From Nocardia blacklockiae (GTDB taxonomy: Bacteria > Actinomycetota > Actinomycetes > Mycobacteriales > Mycobacteriaceae), in NCBI RefSeq assembly GCF_015477355.1, contig NZ_JADLRJ010000005.1, positions 186,001 to 250,000 of the forward strand: 64,000 nt of DNA. The letters are read 5' to 3'. Each line of letters begins with the position of its first letter. The stretch's first letter is position 1. Under the pieces are notes generated by a model, which saw nothing but the letters and a program-made list of their open reading frames with translations, ran no database searches and was not told the origin of the DNA. The translations under genes were made by a program, and so were the position numbers. Shown here piece by piece: positions 9,547-18,459 of this stretch.

Positions 9547-9780
9547 ATGAGTGGAAACATCACCGTCCTGCGTGGGCTCGAGCCCCCTGCGACAGAGCAG
9601 GAAATATACGCGGCCGCACAGGAATACGTGCGGAAAGTCGGTGGTCTGTCGGGCCTGTCGTCCACCACCAAGCCCGCCTTCGACAAGGCGGTGGCGGCCG
9701 TCGCCGAGGCCACCAAGGAGCTGCTGGGGGAATTGCCGGATCGCGGATTGCCGCCGGTCACCAATTCGCCGCTGCGCTGA
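9547..9780 (+). CDS. DUF2277 small protein
   Basis: A 77-residue protein (MSGNITVLRGLEPPAT to PPVTNSPLR) with the conserved opening N-I-x-x-L-R-G-L-x-P-P-A-T and the helix YAAAQEYVRKVGGL of the DUF2277 family. Some annotations list such proteins with DNA-binding or Rho-like features, but no function is established. It is probably translated leaderless. It ends six bases from the stop of the convergent PucR gene. Confidence 0.88.
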   Translation: MSGNITVLRGLEPPATEQEIYAAAQEYVRKVGGLSGLSSTTKPAFDKAVAAVAEATKELLGELPDRGLPPVTNSPLR

Positions 9781-9786
9781 GGCGGC

Positions 9787-11073
9787 TCACACGCCGAACA
9801 CCGCCACACAGTCGAGGGCGATCTCGAGTTGCAGGCTGCGCTGCTCGATCGGGTGGCCGAGCAGTTCCTCGATCCGCTGGATCCGGTAGCGCACCGTGTT
9901 CTTGTGCACCCCAATCCTTTTCGCGGCCGCGTCCGGGCTGCGGTGACAGCGCAGGTAGGCGTGCAGGGTCTCGCGCAGCCGCGCGGAGCCGGTGTCCGGC
10001 CGCACCAGCGCGCCGAGTTCGCGGTCGATCAGCGCCCGCATCGCCGCCTCGTCCACCCCGGCCAGGTAGGCCACCTCCACATCCGGATAGCGCAGCAGGC
10101 GCGGCACGGCCCCGACCGCGCGCTCGGCGACGTGCCGGGCGGCCACCGCCTCCCGGTGACTGCGCCGGAAGCCCGCGATGCGGTCCGCGGGTGCGCCGAC
10201 CGCGATCCGGACGGGCGGCTCGATCTCGATCTGCCCGGTGCCCGTCGCCGGGTCGGGCAGCCGGTCCGCGGCACCGTCGACGCCGATCCACGCCCACAGC
10301 CCGGCCGCGCCCGAGGGCACGGTCAGCACCGCGCCGTTGCCGACGGCGCTCGCCAGCCGGGCGGCCACCCGTTCCAGCCGGCCCAGCGTCTCGCTCTCGG
10401 CCGGTGTGGACGGATCGATCTCCGCGGCCGCGCGCAGGCCGGTGGCGCGCTCGTCGGTCCACAGCACGCAGGCGAGGTGGCGCTGGGTCAGGCGGTAGCC
10501 GAGGCGGGCCGTGGCCTGGTCGGCGTCGACCTGCTCGCCGGCCAGTAGCGCCCGCACGATCTCGCTGCGCTGGTTGAGGGCCGCGCGCAGGCCGCGTTCG
10601 CGTTCCTCCATGAAGGTGTCGGTGAGCGCCTCGATCGAGGTGCTGATCCAGCGGGTGGACCGGTCGAACAGCCGCAGCAGCGTCGCGCGTTCGGTGTTCG
10701 GGGGCAGCTGCCGCGCCTTGAGCACCTCGGTCATGTACTCGAGCACGGCCTCCTGGCCGAGGTGGTAGATGCGCAGCAGCAACCGCAGGTCGTGGCCGCG
10801 CCGGGCGATGGTGCGCGCGAAGGCGTGCGCCTCCGGCGGCACCGGGTAGTCCAGCGTGTCCTGGGTGAGGCCGCTCAGCACGACCAGCGCGTGGGCGCGC
10901 GTGCTGGCCTGCAGGTCGTGGCGCATGTCGCGGTCGGCCAGCTCCGGGACGCGCCGGATGATGGCCAGGTCGAGCCGGTCGACGACGTGCTCCAGCGTCT
11001 CGGTGCGCATCGTCTCGGCGACGAAGTCGGCGATCCACTGCCGCACCATGACGTCGGGCGGATCGAACGCCAC
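9787..11073 (-). CDS. PucR/CdaR-type transcriptional regulator
   Basis: A 428-residue regulator. The N-terminal half is helical (about 1-160; VRQWIADFVAETMRTE, RGHDLRLLLRIYHLGQEA), resembling the RsbR-like sensor of PucR proteins. A GGDEF-like middle domain follows. The C-terminal PucR helix-turn-helix is clear: LRETLHAYLRCHRSPDAAAK, then RIGVHKNTVRYRIQRIEELL. The GTG at 11073 is preceded by GGAGG five bases upstream and is preferred over two upstream ATGs. It is divergent from the aldehyde dehydrogenase/SDR pair, which it probably controls. A palindrome in the intergenic gap is a candidate operator. Confidence 0.87.
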   Translation of the reverse strand: MAFDPPDVMVRQWIADFVAETMRTETLEHVVDRLDLAIIRRVPELADRDMRHDLQASTRAHALVVLSGLTQDTLDYPVPPEAHAFARTIARRGHDLRLLLRIYHLGQEAVLEYMTEVLKARQLPPNTERATLLRLFDRSTRWISTSIEALTDTFMEERERGLRAALNQRSEIVRALLAGEQVDADQATARLGYRLTQRHLACVLWTDERATGLRAAAEIDPSTPAESETLGRLERVAARLASAVGNGAVLTVPSGAAGLWAWIGVDGAADRLPDPATGTGQIEIEPPVRIAVGAPADRIAGFRRSHREAVAARHVAERAVGAVPRLLRYPDVEVAYLAGVDEAAMRALIDRELGALVRPDTGSARLRETLHAYLRCHRSPDAAAKRIGVHKNTVRYRIQRIEELLGHPIEQRSLQLEIALDCVAVFGV

Positions 11074-11168
11074 CGGACACCTCCGCATTTTGTACTCGTG
11101 ACACAAAGCCGACCGCGCGGATTGACCGTCGAAGCCAAGAACTCGCCTGGCGATTGTGCCACGATCAT

Positions 11169-11181
11169 AGTTCAGTGAACT
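11169..11181. promoter_or_regulatory. Candidate operator palindrome between PucR gene and aldehyde dehydrogenase
   Basis: AGTTCAGTGAACT is a perfect 6-bp inverted repeat around one central base. It lies 40 bases before the dehydrogenase GTG and 95 bases from the regulator start. The position suits a regulator-binding site; binding by the PucR protein is inference. Confidence 0.45.
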
Positions 11182-11221
11182 GATTCACAGTCGCAACGCA
11201 GCGTATGTGGGAGAGCAGATC

Positions 11222-13027
11222 GTGACGAACACCGACCCGGCCCCCGAGCCGGTCGAGCCACCACGCAAGGCCACCGGAAACGCCCGCAAGTCCCCGCCCC
11301 GCAAATCCACCGGAACCGGTGCCGCGGCGAAGAAGTCCACCGCGAAGAAGACTCCGGTGAAGAAGACCGCGGCCACCGAGAAGTCGGCCGCGACGAAAGC
11401 ACCCGCGGCCGAAGCATCCAGCGACCGAGCCCCCGCGGCGAAGAAGACCACCGCCTCGAAGCCGTCGCGAAAACCTTCTGCCGCAAAATCTTCCGCGCCG
11501 CTCGAGGTGCGCAATCCCGCTGACGGGTCGGTGGTCGGCACGGTGGCGGTGGACGGTGCGGAGGTGGTCGCGGAGAAGATTCGTCAGCTGCGGTCGCAGC
11601 AGGCGGAGTGGGAGGCGATCGGGGCCGACGGGCGCAAGCGGTGGCTGCTGAAGCTGCAGGACTGGTTGATCGACAACACCGATCACCTGGCCGACGTGGT
11701 GCAGTCGGAGACCGGCAAGCCCCGCGTGGACGCGCTCATCGATCCGAGTTTCGCGGTGGACCTGATCGGCTACTACGCGCGCCGGGCCGGGAAGTTCCTG
11801 GCCGACGAGCATCCGTCGCCGCACAGCCCGCTGGCCCGGGTCAAGCGGCTGACCACCGTGTACCGGCCGTATCCGGTGGTCGGGGTGATCACGCCGTGGA
11901 ACTTCCCGCTGGCCATGCCGGCGCTGGACGTGATCCCCGCGCTCGCCGCGGGCGCGGCGGTGCTGCTCAAACCGTCGGAGGTGACCCCGCTGTCGGCGCT
12001 GGAGCTGGCGCGCGGCTGGGCGGAGATCGGCGCGCCGCCGGTGCTGGCCGTGGCGACCGGCGGCGGCGAAACCGGTGCGGCCGTGGCGAATTCGGTCGAC
12101 TACGTGCAGTTCACCGGGTCCACGCGGACCGGCCGCGCCATCGCCGCGGCCTGCGTGGACCGGCTCGTGCCCTACAGCCTGGAACTCGGCGGCAAGGACC
12201 CCGCGATCGTGCTGGCCGACGCCGACATCGACCGGGCCGCCTACGGCATCGCGTTCGGCGGGCTGTTCAACGCGGGCCAGGTCTGCATCTCGGTGGAGCG
12301 GGTGTACGTCGAGGAACCGGTGTACGACGAGTTCGTCGCCAAGCTGACCGCACACGTGCGCGAGCTGCGCCAGGGCGCCGACGGCCGCGAATCCCGTTAC
12401 GACATCGGCGCATTGGCCAATGCGGCACAGCGCGACATCGTCGCCCGGCACGTCGAGGACGCGCTCGCCAAGGGCGCGCGGGCCCTCACCGGCGGCAAGC
12501 CGACCGGCGTCGGCACCTTCTTCGAGCCGACGGTGCTGGTGGACGTCGACCACGGCATGGCCTGCATGACCGAGGAGACCTTCGGCCCGACGCTGCCGGT
12601 GATGAAGGTGGCCGACGAGGCGGAAGCCGTTGCGCTGGCCAACGATTCGATCTACGGGCTGTCGGCGTCGGTGTGGACCGGCGACAAGGCCCGCGGCGAA
12701 CGCATCGCGCGGCAGCTGAACGCGGGCGCGGTGAACGTCAACGACGTGTTCGCCAACCTGTTCAACTTCGCGCTGCCGATGGGCGGCTGGCAGCAGTCGG
12801 GCGTGGGCTACCGCTGGGGCGGCGCGGACGGCGCGCGGAAGTACTGCCGCAAGCAGGCGGTCACCACGCCGATCCTGCCGACGCAGCAGAAGGAACTGTT
12901 CTGGTTCCCGTACAGCACAGCGCGTCTGGGCTTCGCGCTGAGCGCCATGCGGGCCGCCGGCGCGCGCGGCCTGCGGCGGCTGGGAGTCCGGGACGTCATC
13001 AACACCGTGGGAGGTAAAGGCAAGTGA
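11222..13027 (+). CDS. NAD(P)-dependent aldehyde dehydrogenase with N-terminal histone-like tail
   Basis: A 601-residue protein. Residues from about 95 onward are a complete aldehyde dehydrogenase: TPWNFPLAMPALDV, LLKPSEVTPLSA, FTGSTRTGRAIA, LELGGKDPAIVLADAD (catalytic Glu), FNAGQVCISVERVYV (catalytic Cys) and EETFGPTLPVMKV. It is probably of the succinate-semialdehyde or long-chain aldehyde group. The first 90 residues are a low-complexity Lys/Ala/Pro/Ser/Thr tail (KKSTAKKTPVKKTAA-like) resembling histone H1 or the tail of this genome's TopA, and unusual on such an enzyme. The GTG at 11222 has GGAGA seven bases upstream. It overlaps the next gene by four bases (GTGA). Confidence 0.9.
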   Translation: MTNTDPAPEPVEPPRKATGNARKSPPRKSTGTGAAAKKSTAKKTPVKKTAATEKSAATKAPAAEASSDRAPAAKKTTASKPSRKPSAAKSSAPLEVRNPADGSVVGTVAVDGAEVVAEKIRQLRSQQAEWEAIGADGRKRWLLKLQDWLIDNTDHLADVVQSETGKPRVDALIDPSFAVDLIGYYARRAGKFLADEHPSPHSPLARVKRLTTVYRPYPVVGVITPWNFPLAMPALDVIPALAAGAAVLLKPSEVTPLSALELARGWAEIGAPPVLAVATGGGETGAAVANSVDYVQFTGSTRTGRAIAAACVDRLVPYSLELGGKDPAIVLADADIDRAAYGIAFGGLFNAGQVCISVERVYVEEPVYDEFVAKLTAHVRELRQGADGRESRYDIGALANAAQRDIVARHVEDALAKGARALTGGKPTGVGTFFEPTVLVDVDHGMACMTEETFGPTLPVMKVADEAEAVALANDSIYGLSASVWTGDKARGERIARQLNAGAVNVNDVFANLFNFALPMGGWQQSGVGYRWGGADGARKYCRKQAVTTPILPTQQKELFWFPYSTARLGFALSAMRAAGARGLRRLGVRDVINTVGGKGK

Positions 13028-13863
13028 CGGATTTCGGAAAGATCCGCGGCAAGGTCGTCGTCATCACCGGCGGGGCCCGCGGCATCGGCCTCGCCACGGC
13101 CACCCGGTTGCGGTCGCTGGGCGCGAAGATCGCCATCGGCGATGTGGACGAGACGGCGGTGAAGGAGTCCGGCACGGCGCAGGATTTCGAGCACTACGGC
13201 CGCCTCGACGTCACCGATCAGCAGTCGTTCGCCACCTTCCTCGACGACGTGGAGCGGCAGCTGGGCCCGATCGACGTGCTGATCAACAATGCCGGGATCA
13301 TGCCGACGGGCAAGCTGGTCGACGAGCCGGACGCGCTCACCCGGCGCATCCTCGACATCAACGTCTACGGCGTGGTGCTGGGCTCGAAACTGGCCCTGGC
13401 CCGGATGCTGCCGCGCCACAGCGGGCACATCATCAACATCGCCTCGCTCGCCGGGGAGAGCCACATCCCCGGCCTGGCCACCTACAACGCCAGCAAGCAC
13501 GCGGTGCTGGGCTTCACCGACACGCTGCGCGAGGAGTATCGCGGCAGCGGGGTGTCGTTCTCCTCGGTGCTGCCGACGCTGACCAATACCGAGCTGGGCT
13601 CGGGCGTGACCGCCCCGAAACTGATGCGCCCGGCCGAGCCGGAGGAGATCGCCGAGGCCATCGCCGGGCTGCTCGTCAAGCCCAAGGCGAAGGTCCGGAT
13701 CACCGCGGTCGCCGGTGCGATCGCCCAGGTCTTCGGCCTGCTGCCGCAGTCGGTCGGGGACGCGCTCGGCCGCGCGCTGGGCTCGCAGCACGCCTTCCTC
13801 GACGAGGTCGACACCGGTGTGCGCAAGGCCTACGAGGACCGGGTGCGCGGCGGGACCGAGTAG
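13024..13863 (+). CDS. Short-chain dehydrogenase/reductase
   Basis: A 279-residue classical SDR. It has the nucleotide loop VVVITGGARGIGLA near residue 12, NNAG (LINNAGIMPTG) and the catalytic Ser and Tyr-x-x-x-Lys in IASLAGESHIPGLATYNASKH. The extended C-terminal part (PKAKVRITAVAGAIAQVFGL) is typical of the mycobacterial SDRs that act on lipophilic substrates. The GTG start overlaps the aldehyde dehydrogenase stop, and GGAGG lies nine bases upstream. The pair probably oxidises an alcohol or aldehyde in consecutive steps; the substrate is not identifiable. Confidence 0.9.
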   Translation: MTDFGKIRGKVVVITGGARGIGLATATRLRSLGAKIAIGDVDETAVKESGTAQDFEHYGRLDVTDQQSFATFLDDVERQLGPIDVLINNAGIMPTGKLVDEPDALTRRILDINVYGVVLGSKLALARMLPRHSGHIINIASLAGESHIPGLATYNASKHAVLGFTDTLREEYRGSGVSFSSVLPTLTNTELGSGVTAPKLMRPAEPEEIAEAIAGLLVKPKAKVRITAVAGAIAQVFGLLPQSVGDALGRALGSQHAFLDEVDTGVRKAYEDRVRGGTE

Positions 13864-13886
13864 CGCGCGGCACTATCGTCGCGGGT

Positions 13887-14777
13887 ATGGCGACTGCGGT
13901 GTTCGTGGGACTCGCGACGCTCGATATCGCGTACGCGGTGCGGCGGTATCCGAGCGAGGACAGCAAGACCCAGGCGGCGGACCAGTTCCTGGGTGCGGGC
14001 GGCCCGGCGGCGAACGCGGCGGTCACCTACGCGTTCCTGTCGGCGCGGACCCCGGCGCTGGTCACCGCGCTGGGCGAACACCAACTGGCCCAGGTGATCC
14101 GGCGCGATCTCGACGACTTCGGGGTCGCGCCGATGGACGTCACGCCGGGCGGCGCCCAGCGGCCGCCGGTGTCGTCCATCGTGGTGGCGACCGAATCCGG
14201 CACCCGCACCATCGTGTCGCTGGACGGCTCGGAGATCTCGGCGCCGTTCCGGCCGACCCAGCTCGGCCCGTTGAACGACGCCGACCTCGTGCTGATCGAC
14301 GGCCACTATCCGGAGCTGGCGCTCGGATTCGCCCGTGCGGCACGGGAATCCGGCGTCCCGGTGCTGCTGGACGCCGGGCGCTGGCGGCCGGTGCACGCGG
14401 AACTGCTGGCGCTGACCGACATCGCGATCTGCTCGTCCGCGTTCGCACCACCCGGCACGGGCGGCGGCCCGGACGAGGTCTTCGACCACCTCCACCGGCA
14501 GGGCGTGCGTCAGGCGGCGATCACGCAGGGCGGCAACGCGATCCGCTACTCCGAGGCCGACCGGCGCGACGAGATCACCCTCCCGCCCGCACCGGCGATC
14601 GACACCCTCGGCGCGGGCGACATCCTGCACGGCGCGTTCTGCCACTTCCACTGCGCCGGGCACTCGTTCCCGGAAGCCCTACGCGCCGCGGCGGCGATCG
14701 CCACCGCCTCCTGCGCCTACCTGGGCACCCGGGAGTGGATGCGGCACCAGCCGAAGTCGTTGCCGCACAGCGGATGA
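13887..14777 (+). CDS. PfkB-family sugar/nucleoside kinase
   Basis: A 296-residue ribokinase-type enzyme. It begins FVGLATLDIAY, has the substrate-loop region DQFLGAGGPAANAAV and ends with the PfkB signature IDTLGAGDILHGAF, including the catalytic Asp of GAGD. Its size is standard. The substrate cannot be named. It follows the SDR by 23 bases on the same strand and converges with another small-molecule kinase 16 bases away, with no terminator between them. Confidence 0.9.
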   Translation: MATAVFVGLATLDIAYAVRRYPSEDSKTQAADQFLGAGGPAANAAVTYAFLSARTPALVTALGEHQLAQVIRRDLDDFGVAPMDVTPGGAQRPPVSSIVVATESGTRTIVSLDGSEISAPFRPTQLGPLNDADLVLIDGHYPELALGFARAARESGVPVLLDAGRWRPVHAELLALTDIAICSSAFAPPGTGGGPDEVFDHLHRQGVRQAAITQGGNAIRYSEADRRDEITLPPAPAIDTLGAGDILHGAFCHFHCAGHSFPEALRAAAAIATASCAYLGTREWMRHQPKSLPHSG

Positions 14778-14793
14778 CCTCCGTGCCGCACAC

Positions 14794-15474
14794 TCACAAC
14801 ACCAGGTAGCTCCGCCCGCTCGCGCGCAGCACCAGATCCGCGCGGTCCCGGGTGGTGGCGACCAGGTCGGCGTTCAGCAGGTCGCTGCGTGCCACCTTCG
14901 ACCTCGCGACCTCCTCGGACTTGCCGCCGCGGAGGTGGCGGCGCAGCAGGCGTCGGCGCAGCAGGTCGGCGGGGGCGTCGAGATACCAGGCCTCGTCGAG
15001 GTATTCGCGGACCTCCGGCCAGCCGGTCCCGCCGTCGTCGCCGAGCAGCAGGTAGTTGCCCTCGGTGATCGCGAAGCGCTGGTCCTCGAACAGCACGCCG
15101 TCCGGCACCGGCTCGTGCCGCACGCGGTCGTAGGTCGGCCACGGAACCGGTTGTCCGACCGGGCTTTCCCGCAGCTTGCGCAGGCCGTCCAGGTACGCCG
15201 CGACGTCGAAGGTGTCGGGCTCGCCCTTGCGCGCCAGCGCGCCCGCCGCCCGCAGCGCGGCATTGGTGAGGTGGAAGCCGTCCATCGGAGCGACCTCGGC
15301 CACCGCGCTCCCGTCCTGCTGGTTCAGCGTGTCGCGCAGCGCGGTGGCCAGTGTGGACTTGCCCGCACCGGGCGGCCCGGCGATGCCTAGGACGTAGCGC
15401 CCGTCCGGCGCGCCGGCCCGATCCCGTATCCGGGTGGCCAACTCTTCGAGCGACATCTCGCCATGACGGACCAT
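14794..15474 (-). CDS. P-loop nucleoside/sugar kinase (uridine-kinase/PanK fold)
   Basis: A 226-residue protein with Walker A GIAGPPGAGKSTLATAL near residue 30, PMDGFHLTN (substrate Asp), TYDRVRHEPV, FAITEGNYLLL and a lid region LRRRLLRRHLRGGKS. This is the phosphoribulokinase/uridine kinase/fructose kinase subfamily found in many actinobacteria, often annotated simply as a nucleoside kinase. ATG 15474 is used; ATG 15456 (MSLEELA) is also possible. It converges with the PfkB gene and may form a sugar-phosphorylating pair with it. Confidence 0.85.
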   Translation of the reverse strand: MVRHGEMSLEELATRIRDRAGAPDGRYVLGIAGPPGAGKSTLATALRDTLNQQDGSAVAEVAPMDGFHLTNAALRAAGALARKGEPDTFDVAAYLDGLRKLRESPVGQPVPWPTYDRVRHEPVPDGVLFEDQRFAITEGNYLLLGDDGGTGWPEVREYLDEAWYLDAPADLLRRRLLRRHLRGGKSEEVARSKVARSDLLNADLVATTRDRADLVLRASGRSYLVL

Positions 15475-15528
15475 CCGCCCGACCCTACCCGCGCGCACGC
15501 GGCTACCCGGCCGAACACGACGCACTCG

Positions 15529-16239
15529 TCAGAGCGGGATCAGCGCGTACACCCCGGCGGGCGCCCCGGATCCGCCGCGGTGGACCGCGCCGCCCGCCAG
15601 CACCCAGGCGCCGGTCGCGGGCAGCGCGGCGAGATTGCCGAGGCACTCCAGGCTGATCCGGTGCTCGCGGTAGAGCAGCTTCGAGGCGGCGTAGGTCTCG
15701 TCGAGTCCGACGTCGGGCCCGAAGGTGTCGATACCGAGCGCGCCTCGGTGGCCGAGCCGGCCGGAGTCGAGCAGCCAGCGCACGGTCTCGGGCGCGAAAC
15801 CCGGTTGCCTGCCCTCGAATTCGCCGACACCGAGGAATTCCGGGGTACCCCAGAGCGCGTCCCACCCGGTCCAGGCGATGATCGCGGCTCCGGGCGGAAT
15901 CGGTCCGTGCCGCTCCTCCCAGGCGCGGACGTCCTCGACGCCGATCGCGTAATCCCGGTCGCCCGAGCACTTCTCGCGCACATCGAGCCGCACCGCCGGG
16001 AGCAGCAGATCCTCGGGGTCGAGTTCGTCGGCCGCGGCACCGGCGGGGTCGAAGTGAATCGGTGCGCCCCAATGGGTTCCGGTGTGCTCGCCCTGGCGCA
16101 GGTAGCGCAGGAAGAATCCGTCGCGGTCGATCGTCGCCACGGTTTCGGCGATGAACGCCGGGTCGCCGGGGTACAGCGGCGTCGTCGCCGGGTCGTGGAC
16201 GTGCGACAGGCTCACCATCCGCGCCCACGGCGCGGTCAC
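15529..16239 (-). CDS. Cyclase-family / kynurenine-formamidase-like metal hydrolase
   Basis: A 236-residue protein with the cyclase-family metal motif in modified form: GEHTGTHWGAPIHFDP (HxGTHxDxPxH; the middle Asp is replaced by Gly-Ala). Later blocks are AIIAWTGWDALW, FAPETVRWLLDSG and GIDTFGPDVG. The family hydrolyses N-formylkynurenine or related amides or lactones. The loss of one usual metal ligand makes activity uncertain. The GTG start at 16239 overlaps the upstream kinase-like gene as GTGA, so it is translationally coupled to a signalling protein, an odd partner for a hydrolase. Confidence 0.82.
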   Translation of the reverse strand: MTAPWARMVSLSHVHDPATTPLYPGDPAFIAETVATIDRDGFFLRYLRQGEHTGTHWGAPIHFDPAGAAADELDPEDLLLPAVRLDVREKCSGDRDYAIGVEDVRAWEERHGPIPPGAAIIAWTGWDALWGTPEFLGVGEFEGRQPGFAPETVRWLLDSGRLGHRGALGIDTFGPDVGLDETYAASKLLYREHRISLECLGNLAALPATGAWVLAGGAVHRGGSGAPAGVYALIPL

Positions 16240-18413
16240 CGCACGCTCCGCGGGATCACCCGGGTCAGCGCGCGCAGATCCTGTTCCAGCAGCCGGAAGA
16301 GCCGATAGGTCAACACGAAGGCCAGAATGCCACCGACGCTGAGAAAGCGCACCGGCCCCACCACCAGCCACAGCTGGTCGTCGGGGACCAGGGTGGCGCC
16401 GGCGACGCCGAGCAGCGGCACCGACGCGGACGCGGCCAGATAGAAATTGGCGCGCCGGCCCAGCGCCCACAGCTGCCGTCCGTCCTCGGGCCCCACCGCG
16501 CCCGCGACCAGCAACTGCGGATACACCGACCGCACCGCGTACACCGTGACCAGGAAGAACGGATACGCCAGCGCGATCGCCGCGCACACCACCTGGGCGG
16601 TGTAGAACTGCACGAAATTGCGGGCGGGCAGTTCGACGCCGATCGCCATCACCGCCGCCGGCCAGGCGATCCCGGCCAGCAGCCACATCGCGAACGGCAC
16701 CCACACCAGCCGATCGCCGAGCGAGAGCACCTGCCGCCGCGCCACCGCCAGCTCCTCGGCGTCGACCGCGGCACGCATCGGTTCGCTGCCGGACGAGTCA
16801 CCGGCGGCGGCTCGGCGCAGCCGACGGGACACGACCATCGCGCGCCGCGTCAGCAACACCATCAGCACCGCCGCCAGCGGGAACGTGACGGCATTGTTGA
16901 TCAGCCCGACGGTCGCGTACCGGTCCTGGTCGGCGGGCGCCAGCTGCCCGATGATCAGGGTGTCGTTGAGCCGGATGTTGTAGAAGCTGGCGAGCAGGTT
17001 GGGCAGTCCGACGCAGGCGGTCACGATCGGCAGCCACCAGGCCCGGGCGCGGTAGCGCAGGCTGGTCGGCGGCGGGTCGACCAGGTCGCGGGCGCGGGCG
17101 TCCAAGCACAGCTCGAGCTGCCCCGCGAGTTCCGCGCCGGTCGCCCAGCGCCGCCGCGGATCGGCTTCCAGGCAGCGCAGCAGCGTCCGGCGCAGGGTGG
17201 CCGGGGTGTCCGGCGGCAGTTCGGCCACGGCGTCGGCAGCGCCCGATAGTCGATTCGCCTCTGCGCCGCCGGAAGGCTTTGCGCCGGTGAGCATTTCCCA
17301 CAGCAGCACACCCAACGAGTAGATGTCGGAGCGGGCGTCGGCGACCACCGTGTCCGTGCCGCTCCCGCCCGCCCGCTGCTCCGGAGCGCGATAGGCCGAC
17401 GAATCCTGCTGCACCGCATCCGATTCCGGGATACCGGCGCTGAAGTCGGCCAGCTTCGGGATGCCCTCCGCGGTGAACAGCACGTTCTCCGGCTTGATGT
17501 CGCGGTGCACGATGCCCCGGTAGCCCGCGTAGTCGAGCGCCGCCGCCAGCCGCCGCCCGATCCAGGCCACGGTCTCCGGCCAGGACAGCCCCGCGATCTC
17601 GGCGCGCACGGTCGAGTCGGTGGGCCGGATCTCGCCGCGCGCCGCCATGACCGCGTCCACCGACCGCAGCAGCAGCGCGCCGCCCTCGGGCACGGCCCCG
17701 GAACGCCGCAGCCGCAACAGATCCGCGACGCTGCCGCCCGGCAGATACTGCATGTACTGCAATCGCAGCGGCCCGCCCGCGACACTGCCGACCACCCGCT
17801 CGTCGAACACGCGCACGATGTACGGGTGGTCCAGCTGCGCCACCGTGCGCGGATCGTGCCCGCCCAGCGTCTCGATCCGCACCGCGACCAGGCGCTGCAT
17901 CGAGAGCTGGCGGGCCAGGAAGACCTGTGCGTGGTCCGCGCCGCCGAGCAGGGTGATCAGGTCGAAATCGTCCAGCCGACGCCCGGGACGCACCTGGGCA
18001 CTGTCGAATTCGACCGCGCCGGGCGGCGGCGTCGACCCGTTCCCGCTCCCCACGGCCAGCAGCGGCCGCAGCTCGGCGGCCAGTTCCGGGTACTCGTCGA
18101 GAAAGTCCGCGACGCTCGTGCGCCGGTACCGGCTGCGCAGCGTGAACTCCTCGCACACCAGCTCCAGGAACTGCGCGCTGGCGGCCAGTTCGGGAAACTC
18201 CTTGCCGTAGTCGGCCATTCGCTTGCCCCGCTGGGTCCGCAGCCAGCGCTGCCGCAGATCGATGCGCACCAGGTCCGCGAGCACCGCCATGCGCATCACC
18301 CGGCCCTCGGGCACATAGCGCGCCAGCGGCGGCGGATCGGGTCGCGGCGCGCGCAGTGCCGCCTGCCAGTCGGCGGCGAACCGCGCGACGGCCGCGTCCG
18401 GCGCCTCGCTCAC
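16236..18413 (-). CDS. Membrane Ser/Thr kinase-like protein, probable pseudokinase
   Basis: 725 residues: an N-terminal helical domain (1-140, shared with the upstream gene), a kinase fold (about 147-450) and four to five TM helices (about 475-710). HRDIKPENV (303-311) and the APE motif (YRAPEQ) are kept. However, the VAVK lysine is Arg (VAVR, residue 179, codon CGG), the glycine loop is degraded (LLGGADHAQV) and DFG reads DFS. Hence phosphotransfer is doubtful, although the fold is intact. The GTG at 18413 has GGAG eight bases upstream. It lies 46 bases after its paralogue and overlaps the cyclase gene. Confidence 0.85.
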   Translation of the reverse strand: MSEAPDAAVARFAADWQAALRAPRPDPPPLARYVPEGRVMRMAVLADLVRIDLRQRWLRTQRGKRMADYGKEFPELAASAQFLELVCEEFTLRSRYRRTSVADFLDEYPELAAELRPLLAVGSGNGSTPPPGAVEFDSAQVRPGRRLDDFDLITLLGGADHAQVFLARQLSMQRLVAVRIETLGGHDPRTVAQLDHPYIVRVFDERVVGSVAGGPLRLQYMQYLPGGSVADLLRLRRSGAVPEGGALLLRSVDAVMAARGEIRPTDSTVRAEIAGLSWPETVAWIGRRLAAALDYAGYRGIVHRDIKPENVLFTAEGIPKLADFSAGIPESDAVQQDSSAYRAPEQRAGGSGTDTVVADARSDIYSLGVLLWEMLTGAKPSGGAEANRLSGAADAVAELPPDTPATLRRTLLRCLEADPRRRWATGAELAGQLELCLDARARDLVDPPPTSLRYRARAWWLPIVTACVGLPNLLASFYNIRLNDTLIIGQLAPADQDRYATVGLINNAVTFPLAAVLMVLLTRRAMVVSRRLRRAAAGDSSGSEPMRAAVDAEELAVARRQVLSLGDRLVWVPFAMWLLAGIAWPAAVMAIGVELPARNFVQFYTAQVVCAAIALAYPFFLVTVYAVRSVYPQLLVAGAVGPEDGRQLWALGRRANFYLAASASVPLLGVAGATLVPDDQLWLVVGPVRFLSVGGILAFVLTYRLFRLLEQDLRALTRVIPRSVR

Positions 18414-18459
18414 GACCCCGCTCCACCGGCACCCGGCGAGCCGCGGCGCGCGGGCGGCC

